NCBI GenBank assembly: GCA_937129505.1
Contig: CAKZNJ010000159.1
Location: 1-21,578, forward strand
DNA: 21,578 bases
Reading direction: 5' to 3'
DNA from: an uncultured Anaerolineae bacterium
GTDB lineage: Bacteria > Chloroflexota > Anaerolineae > Anaerolineales > UBA4823
In this document: one piece after another, positions 14,865 to 21,578 of the stretch
How the letters are laid out: each line of letters opens with the position of its first letter
Numbering within the stretch: the first letter of the stretch is position 1
The notes under the pieces: model-generated
The model's database searches: none
Told to the model about the DNA's origin: nothing
The model's input: the letters and a program-made list of their open reading frames with translations, nothing else
Translations under genes and position numbers: made by a program

Positions 14865-15857
14865 TTATCGCATTCTTTTCACCTCCTGTGCGAGAATTTT
14901 CTGGCTTAAAGCGATGATTCGCTCCACAAACAGGTCAAGGAAAGCCTCTGCTTGCACCTGTAAAGCCACTCGCATATTGGCCGCTTTGCCGCTCATGCGG
15001 TAAAAATCGGCAAAGGTTTTCCCCAAACATACACCGCCACTGATGTCCACATCTACGTAGAGTTCTTCATACTTGCAGAAGTCGGGTCGGAACGCTAACG
15101 CCAGAGCGAGAGGGTCATTGATCACACATCCCTCGATGGCTTGATATTCATCGTGAAATTCCATGTAAAAACGGGTCGCTTGGCGTAAAAAGACGCTAAT
15201 TGGCGAGGGGACCTGCTCGATCCGTTGCAGATGGGCTTCGGTCAGGATACATTGATAAGTCACATCCAGCGGCACAAGGGTGATTGGGATACCACTGTGA
15301 AAGAGGATATAAGCCGCATGAGGGTCTACATAGGTGTTGAATTCCGCCAATGGGGTTGTGTTGCCTTCGTGTCGAATCGCTCCGCCCATGACGATGATCT
15401 CTTTGACTGCGCTGGCAAAGAGCGGTTCTTTGCGCAGAGCAAGGGCAAGGTTGGTCAGCGGCCCGATGGCGACAATCGTGATTTCGGCCGGTGCGCCAAG
15501 GGTGCGTTCAATCAAGAAATCACAGGCGGGTTGGGGAAGCGGCTGCAAGCTGGGGGCAGGTAGTTCTGCATAACCCAAGCCACGCTCGCCGTGTGTCTCT
15601 GGCGCAAGAAGAGCAGGCTGCACCAAAGGCAGTTCGCAACCCTGCACAACCGGCACAGACGGCGCTTGAGCCAATTCCAAGATCGAAAGGGCATTGATCA
15701 CCCCTTGTTGCACCGAGCAATTTCCATGAACAATGCTCAAACCCTCCAAATGAATCTCAGGCGAAGCAAGGGCTAGCAGGATAGCAGCGGCATCGTCAAT
15801 GCCGGGATCGGTGTCAATCAGGATGCGTTTCGGAGAGCAATTATCCGGGTGGGTCAT
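14865..15857 (-). CDS. Nucleoside hydrolase (inosine/uridine-preferring family)
   Basis: A 330-residue cytosolic nucleoside N-ribohydrolase that would split nucleosides into base and ribose. The Ca-binding motif DTDPGIDD (15-22; ligands D17, D21, D22) and D248 in INDPLALAL are present, as are H89 in THGERGLG and N174 in EFNTYVDP. The residue before D248 is Asn247, where inosine-uridine enzymes usually have a catalytic His (HDP), so base preference cannot be carried over. ATG 15857 is chosen: it leaves 13 residues before the motif. An in-frame TTG at 15878 would add seven residues and has no Shine-Dalgarno. It is the first gene of the minus-strand ECF cluster, 93 bases before the S component. 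Confidence 0.93.
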   Translation of the reverse strand: MTHPDNCSPKRILIDTDPGIDDAAAILLALASPEIHLEGLSIVHGNCSVQQGVINALSILELAQAPSVPVVQGCELPLVQPALLAPETHGERGLGYAELPAPSLQPLPQPACDFLIERTLGAPAEITIVAIGPLTNLALALRKEPLFASAVKEIIVMGGAIRHEGNTTPLAEFNTYVDPHAAYILFHSGIPITLVPLDVTYQCILTEAHLQRIEQVPSPISVFLRQATRFYMEFHDEYQAIEGCVINDPLALALAFRPDFCKYEELYVDVDISGGVCLGKTFADFYRMSGKAANMRVALQVQAEAFLDLFVERIIALSQKILAQEVKRMR

Positions 15858-15968
15858 TGGGAATCTTTCATTTGGCAAACATTTCGACAGGCGAGGAATG
15901 ACAGGGGATTCAGTCCCTTTTTGCGCCGAGTGACGCTTGAACTTCCTTTGCCTTAAAGATGTGACTTA

Positions 15969-15997
15969 ATTTTACCGTTACTCGATGAACTCTGCAA
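15969..15997 (-). promoter_or_regulatory. Candidate promoter of the nucleoside hydrolase / ECF cluster
   Basis: On the minus strand TTGCAG (15997-15992), a 17-base spacer, then TAAAAT (15974-15969), about 110 bases before the start codon. The -10 matches five of six positions, the -35 only three. No riboswitch (TPP, cobalamin or FMN consensus) was recognised in the leader. Confidence 0.4.
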
Positions 15998-16045
15998 ACG
16001 ACATCAGGGTAGGCAGATGGATGTTTGTGTTTGATTTCTTTCCCC

Positions 16046-16777
16046 TCAAAGCGGATAGCCGTGAGCAAGCAAATAGGGTTGAAAGGTGCGGTCTAGGATC
16101 TGCACTTCTTCTTCGCTGAACACCTGACGATGACGCCCAACCTTCCCTTGACGGAAGTGCAGCCCTCGCTGATCTTGGCGCGAGTGCTGAGGTTGGTAAC
16201 GGTCAATCACCGCTTGGACTTCTGCGCTGCCCCCCTCAACCCCCAAAAATTTTGCTAAGCGTTGGGCTTCCGAGAAATAATCGGACAGCAAGTCTTCATA
16301 ACGGGTGGATAATACGCAGGGAATTTGCAACCACTGCTCTGAGATGGCAACATACTGACGCATAAATTCCAAGGCACGGTCAAAGTCCACCAAGTCGGCA
16401 AACGCATTGCGATTGCCCTTTTGGCGAGCCCGCATGCCGTTTTCGTAAGCCGAGAGCAGCGCATCGCGAGGATCACGATAGATATAAGCTGCCTTCATCC
16501 AACCGCGTTGCAAAAGCCACCTTGCTGCCGGCGTGGGTGCAGCGTGCGCTTTGAAAACATAGGTATTTCTGAACAGCGAAGGCAGCAGAGCAAGCAAGAG
16601 GCGACGCGGCGTCAGAGCGCCGATATTGCAGTTAACTTCGGTCAAGATCGACTCAAGATGGTACTGCTTGCGGATCTGACGAGAATCTTTGCCCCCTGCG
16701 GCAAGTATCAGATCGTGCATCAAGTTGTAGTACCACCCAGAGCCAGCGCGGGGCATTCCAACAGATAGAATCAACAT
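16046..16777 (-). CDS. Sulfotransferase-domain protein
   Basis: A 243-residue PAPS-dependent sulfotransferase-like protein, likely cytosolic. The 5'-phosphosulfate loop GMPRAGSGWYYNL (7-19) lies near the N-terminus; the 3'-phosphate site is YIYRDPRDALLSAY (98-111) with R101 and S109. YEDLLSD (160-166) and the C-terminal FRQGKVGRHRQVFS (208-221) match the conserved PAPS-contact tail. The acceptor is unknown; family members modify lipids, glycans or small molecules. No glycosyltransferase or PAPS-synthesis gene is nearby. ATG 16777 is preferred because the P-loop then sits at residue 7. A GTG at 16825 would add 16 residues of non-conserved sequence. With ATG 16777 the TATAAT at 16790-16795 would give a leader of only a few bases. 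Confidence 0.88.
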   Translation of the reverse strand: MLILSVGMPRAGSGWYYNLMHDLILAAGGKDSRQIRKQYHLESILTEVNCNIGALTPRRLLLALLPSLFRNTYVFKAHAAPTPAARWLLQRGWMKAAYIYRDPRDALLSAYENGMRARQKGNRNAFADLVDFDRALEFMRQYVAISEQWLQIPCVLSTRYEDLLSDYFSEAQRLAKFLGVEGGSAEVQAVIDRYQPQHSRQDQRGLHFRQGKVGRHRQVFSEEEVQILDRTFQPYLLAHGYPL

Positions 16778-16789
16778 CGTCTGCACCAA

Positions 16790-16795
16790 ATTATA
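16790..16795 (-). promoter_or_regulatory. TATAAT just upstream of the sulfotransferase start
   Basis: A perfect TATAAT on the minus strand ends 12 bases before the chosen ATG. If used, transcription would begin about 6 bases before the start codon, giving a near-leaderless mRNA. The best -35 (TTTGGA, 16817-16812, 16-base spacer) is weak. Confidence 0.35.
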
Positions 16796-16972
16796 ACATC
16801 CATCCTGACCCTCCAAAGGCTCCACCGCTGCAAGCCCACCTTGGTCTCATGCAGAGGACGATAAGAGCCCAAGAGAATGCACAAAGCGAGAGGGTAAACC
16901 CACCCATTGGTCTTCGATGGGACAAGGCGCATGACACCCTTAAAGGGGGAAAAAGACTCGCCTCAGCTTGGG

Positions 16973-16978
16973 TATAAT
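16973..16978 (+). promoter_or_regulatory. Probable -10 element of the YtxH-like gene
   Basis: TATAAT preceded by GCTTGGG, 41 bases before the ATG. No clear -35. The rest of the 16826-17019 gap shows nothing else. Confidence 0.5.
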
Positions 16979-17019
16979 TAACTCAAATCCCAACCATACC
17001 CTAATCGAGAGGAGCAAGG

Positions 17020-17235
17020 ATGCGAAAATTTTTCAACTTCTTCTTGGGTGCACTGATCGGTGGTTTTCTAGGGGCGAGCGTGGCGCTCTTACTTGCCCCT
17101 ACTTCGGGTGAGGAATTACGCCTTGAGATGCGCGAACGCGTCCAACGGTTGCAAGACGAAGTTCGCCAAGCAGCTGCCCAGCGCCGCGCCGAACTAGAAC
17201 AACAACTCGCCGCCTTGCGCTCCCCCCAATCCTAA
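17020..17235 (+). CDS. YtxH-like small membrane protein
   Basis: A 71-residue protein: a glycine-rich membrane helix (about 7-28, FLGALIGGFLGASVALLLAP), the family-typical turn APTSGEELR (27-35), then a charged helix with heptad character (36-66) likely to form a coiled coil. YtxH-domain proteins are linked to general stress in Bacillus, but their molecular role is unknown. Start ATG 17020 has AGAGGAG 5 bases upstream and a TATAAT at the expected distance. It ends 3 bases from the stop of the converging metallopeptidase gene. It appears monocistronic. Confidence 0.88.
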   Translation: MRKFFNFFLGALIGGFLGASVALLLAPTSGEELRLEMRERVQRLQDEVRQAAAQRRAELEQQLAALRSPQS

Positions 17236-17238
17236 TTC

Positions 17239-19344
<2,106 letters not shown>

Positions 19345-19383
19345 GAAACATCCTTGATAATAAAATCAGTCTAATTTAGTCAG

Positions 19384-19412
19384 ATTATATCATTGATCGA
19401 GCTTTTGTGTTT
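19384..19412 (-). promoter_or_regulatory. Promoter candidate of the metallopeptidase gene
   Basis: On the minus strand AACACA (19412-19407), 17 bases, TATAAT (19389-19384). The -10 is perfect, the -35 matches only three positions. Confidence 0.45.
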
Positions 19413-19455
19413 CGAGTATGCCTGATCGCCGCCGAGTCGCCTTATGACAGGGGGG

Positions 19456-19544
19456 TACTGCGCTCGTTCGGAATGACATGTTGTCCCATCTCATGTCGAA
19501 CGAAGTAACGCACCGGTGTCATCTCGAACGAAGTGAAATATCTT
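19456..19544. repeat. GTCAT-CGAAC repeat cluster: one inverted and two direct copies
   Basis: 19456-19477 is an inverted copy (reads GTCATTCCGAACGAGCGCAG on the minus strand). Direct copies start at 19490 (CTCATGTCGAACGAAGTAA) and 19518 (GTCATCTCGAACGAAGTGAA, followed by ATATCTT), 28 bases apart. The inverted and first direct copies can pair through GACATG/CATGTC. They belong to the same family as the cluster at 9557-9639. The 448-base gap 19345-19792 holds, in order, the peptidase promoter, these repeats, a GC hairpin and the panB promoter; no gene is supported. Confidence 0.8.
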
Positions 19545-19568
19545 GAACTGTCCCCCCTCCGCTACACG

Positions 19569-19590
19569 GCGCAGGCGAGGACGCTTGCGC
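19569..19590. repeat. Strong GC-rich hairpin in the panB upstream element
   Basis: GCGCAGGCG (19569-19577) and CGCTTGCGC (19582-19590) pair over 9 bp with one G-T wobble around an AGGA loop. There is no T-run, so it is not a typical terminator. The GGCGAGGACGC core resembles a dispersed intergenic repeat I recall from other genomes. It may be a second repeat family nested beside the GTCAT units. Confidence 0.55.
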
Positions 19591-19670
19591 TCCTACAGCG
19601 CTACTGTACAAGCCGCTGTCCTCCTCCACTGAGACTTTAGAGAAAGCCAAAAGAGAACCGCAAAAAGCCC

Positions 19671-19699
19671 TTGTTATCCCGCCGATTTTGGGGCATAAT
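19671..19699 (+). promoter_or_regulatory. Promoter of the panB-panE operon
   Basis: TTGTTA (19671-19676) and CATAAT (19694-19699) with a 17-base spacer, about 94 bases before the panB ATG. TTTTGGGG stands just before the -10, as in a similar sequence upstream of the PPC gene. Confidence 0.55.
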
Positions 19700-19792
19700 G
19701 CACTTAGGCTCGCATGGTCAACCAGAGAGACCTGATTTTCTTTATTGTAACCCCCGCAAAGCGGGCTCTACCTCATCTAGAAGGAGGGCACC

Positions 19793-20716
19793 ATGTCTGC
19801 TCAACAAATTTCTGCGCCGCCCGATATGGCAGCGCGAAAAAAAATTACCCTAACCGACCTGCGCCGAAAAAAAGAACAGGGTCAACCGATCACGATGTTG
19901 ACCGCCTATGATTATCCAACCGCTAAAGCCATGGATGAAGCGGGGTTGGATGTCATCCTAGTAGGCGATTCCTTAGGCATGGTGGTTTTGGGCTACCCAA
20001 ACACGCTGCAGGTAACCATGGAAGATATGCTCCATCACTGCCGCGCTGTGGCTAGAGGTGCCCAAGCAGCCTTATTGGTCGGGGATATGCCGTTTATGTC
20101 CTATCAAGTTTCGATTCAAGAAGCCGTGCGCAATGCTGGGCGATTTTTACAGGAAGGAGGGATGGAAGCAGTCAAGCTGGAGGGCGGGCGGGAACGGGCA
20201 GAGACCATCCGCGCCATCGTGACAGCTGGAATTCCGGTGATGGGACATCTGGGCTTGACGCCGCAAAGCATTCACCAACTGGGTGGCTTTCGTCCGCAAG
20301 GGCGGCGGGCAGAGGAGGCGCGACGCCTATTAGAGGATGCCTTCGCCCTGCAAGATGCTGGCTGTTTTAGCCTCGTGCTGGAATCGGTGCCGAGCCAACT
20401 TGCAACCATCATCACCCAGCAACTGGAAATCCCGACCATCGGCATTGGGGCGGGGGTGGGGTGCGATGGTCAGGTGTTGGTCACCCACGACCTCCTGGGC
20501 TTGTTCGACCGCTTCACCCCCCGTTTTGTCAAACAATACGCGCAGCTCTACCCCCTGATGCAAGCCGCCTTTGCTCAGTATATCGCAGAGGTGCAAGCCA
20601 GGGCATTTCCAAGCCGAGAGCACAGCCTTGAGATGAGCGAAGAAGAATGGCACTCTTTCCTACAGCACATTCAAAGCCTCTCTGCCCATCGTTGGGCTGA
20701 AACGGCGGTTGAGTGA
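19793..20716 (+). CDS. panB: Ketopantoate hydroxymethyltransferase
   Basis: Transfers a hydroxymethyl group from methylene-THF to 2-oxoisovalerate, the first step of pantothenate and CoA synthesis. It is 307 residues, slightly longer than the ~264-residue E. coli enzyme because of about 15 extra N-terminal residues and a longer tail. Motifs: TAYDYPTAKAMDEAG (37-51), VGDSLGM (57-63, metal ligand D59), D98 in VGDMPF, K128 in VKLEGG, GHLGLTPQ (151-158), catalytic E197 in LVLESVP and GIGAGVGCDGQVLV (217-230). Start ATG 19793 is backed by a strong AAGGAGG (19781-19787). The stop overlaps the panE GTG start (GTGA), so the two steps are translationally coupled. Confidence 0.97.
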   Translation: MSAQQISAPPDMAARKKITLTDLRRKKEQGQPITMLTAYDYPTAKAMDEAGLDVILVGDSLGMVVLGYPNTLQVTMEDMLHHCRAVARGAQAALLVGDMPFMSYQVSIQEAVRNAGRFLQEGGMEAVKLEGGRERAETIRAIVTAGIPVMGHLGLTPQSIHQLGGFRPQGRRAEEARRLLEDAFALQDAGCFSLVLESVPSQLATIITQQLEIPTIGIGAGVGCDGQVLVTHDLLGLFDRFTPRFVKQYAQLYPLMQAAFAQYIAEVQARAFPSREHSLEMSEEEWHSFLQHIQSLSAHRWAETAVE

Positions 20717-21578
20717 ACGAAGATACTGTACTCATTGTCGGGAGCGGTGCCCTTGCTTGCTTATTTGCCGCCCGGCTTGCCGCAGTGAACATCCCGCTGG
20801 CAATTCTTGCGAGCTGGCAGGCAGGCTTGGAGGCGTTAGCTCAACGGGGAGTCGCTTTGACCTCGTTGGATGGCAAACGGAACGTCTATCGCGTCTTTGC
20901 AACTGCTGATCCGGATCAAGTGAAGGGGGTGCGGCAGGCAGTGGTGCTGGTCAAATCCTGGCAAACCGAACGAGTCGCCAAGCAGTTGCAAACCTGTCTT
21001 GCCCCCGAAGGGATAGCGCTGACTTTACAAAACGGCTGGGGAAACCGCGAGATTCTGATTGAGGCTCTCGGCAGCGAACGCGTGGCGTTGGGCGTTACGA
21101 CGCTGGGGGCAACCCTGCTGGCGCCCGCCGAGGTGCGCCAAGCCGGTGAGGGAAAAATCTGGCTGGGCGACCACGCCCGGCTGACAAGGCTGGCTGATCG
21201 TTTTCGGCAGGCGGGCTTTGACCTAGAAGTAAGCCCAAATGCAGAGGGGCTGTTATGGGGAAAATTGGTGATCAATGCGGCTATCAACCCACTGACCGCC
21301 ATCTTAGGCGTACCCAATGGACAGCTCATCATGCGCCCCACAGCACGAGCCTTGATGCATCAAGCAGCTAGAGAAGCAACGGCGGTAGCCAGAGCACAGG
21401 GCATCGCTTTGCCCTATCCGGACCCCATCGAGATGGTGGAAGCGACCGCGCTTCGTACGGCGGATAATATCTCCTCCATGCTGCAGGATGTCCGCCGCGG
21501 CGCCCCCACTGAGATTGAGGCAATTTGTGGTGCGATCGTGCGCACCGCTCGCCAAAGCGGCTTGCCTGCGCCTACCCT
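20713..21578 (+). CDS. panE: Ketopantoate reductase (C-terminus cut by window end)
   Basis: NADPH-dependent 2-dehydropantoate 2-reductase, the step after PanB. 288 residues are seen and the frame is open at the window end; a usual ~300-residue length means little is missing. The Rossmann loop reads LIVGSGALAC (7-16), with Ala15 where the third glycine of GxGxxG is usual. LQNGWGN (105-111), catalytic K184 in GKLVINAAINPLTAILG (183-199) and E267 in RGAPTEIEAICGA (262-274) are the family active-site marks. It starts at GTG 20713 inside the panB stop (4-base overlap). No panC or panD is visible within the window. Confidence 0.95.
   Translation, partial: MNEDTVLIVGSGALACLFAARLAAVNIPLAILASWQAGLEALAQRGVALTSLDGKRNVYRVFATADPDQVKGVRQAVVLVKSWQTERVAKQLQTCLAPEGIALTLQNGWGNREILIEALGSERVALGVTTLGATLLAPAEVRQAGEGKIWLGDHARLTRLADRFRQAGFDLEVSPNAEGLLWGKLVINAAINPLTAILGVPNGQLIMRPTARALMHQAAREATAVARAQGIALPYPDPIEMVEATALRTADNISSMLQDVRRGAPTEIEAICGAIVRTARQSGLPAPT

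Noticed and set aside
14772..16045. Riboswitch controlling the ECF cluster
   Set aside because: I looked for TPP, FMN and cobalamin core sequences in the leaders of the hydrolase and S-component genes and saw none.

Overview
The window is a compact bacterial chromosome segment with intermediate GC, short intergenic gaps and genes on both strands. Four things point to Chloroflexota, most likely an Anaerolineae-type member. These are a glycyl-tRNA synthetase with the alpha and beta subunits fused in one chain, a TPR segment of a style common in that phylum joined to zinc ribbons, an ECF vitamin-type transporter next to a nucleoside hydrolase, and several intergenic repeat copies. No rRNA, tRNA, CRISPR array, phage gene or transposase was seen. 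The lineage call is inference from gene style, not from a marker gene.

Layout: the left edge holds the N-terminal 434 residues of UvrA (minus strand, running off the window), followed by an orphan cytochrome P450 on the same strand. A divergent promoter region separates these from nagA and a coupled TPR/zinc-ribbon membrane protein (plus strand). Next comes the fused glyQS gene. A 362-base gap with hairpins and an AT-rich promoter leads to a small four-helix membrane protein (DUF6069-like). A repeat-containing gap then leads to a PPC/DUF296-domain protein, which ends 31 bases inside the converging MFS gene.

From 15.9 kb back to 10.2 kb on the minus strand lies a transport and salvage cluster: nucleoside hydrolase, ECF S component, EcfT, two EcfA ATPases and an MFS permease. 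ATGA overlaps tie the last three genes together. The simplest reading is uptake of a nucleoside-like compound by the ECF complex and cleavage by the hydrolase. One of the two ATPases has lost the canonical LSGGQ signature.

The right third holds a sulfotransferase, a small YtxH-like membrane protein, a membrane-tethered HExxH metallopeptidase, and a pantothenate pair, panB and panE. The pair overlaps by GTGA, and panE is cut by the window end. The gaps before the PPC gene and before panB look like two diverged copies of one intergenic element: clustered GTCAT-CGAAC repeat units, then a GC-rich arm, then a promoter-like end. This, the variant-signature ECF operon and the coupled zinc-ribbon protein are the most interesting things here. 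I found no clear evidence of a wholly new defence or mobile system.
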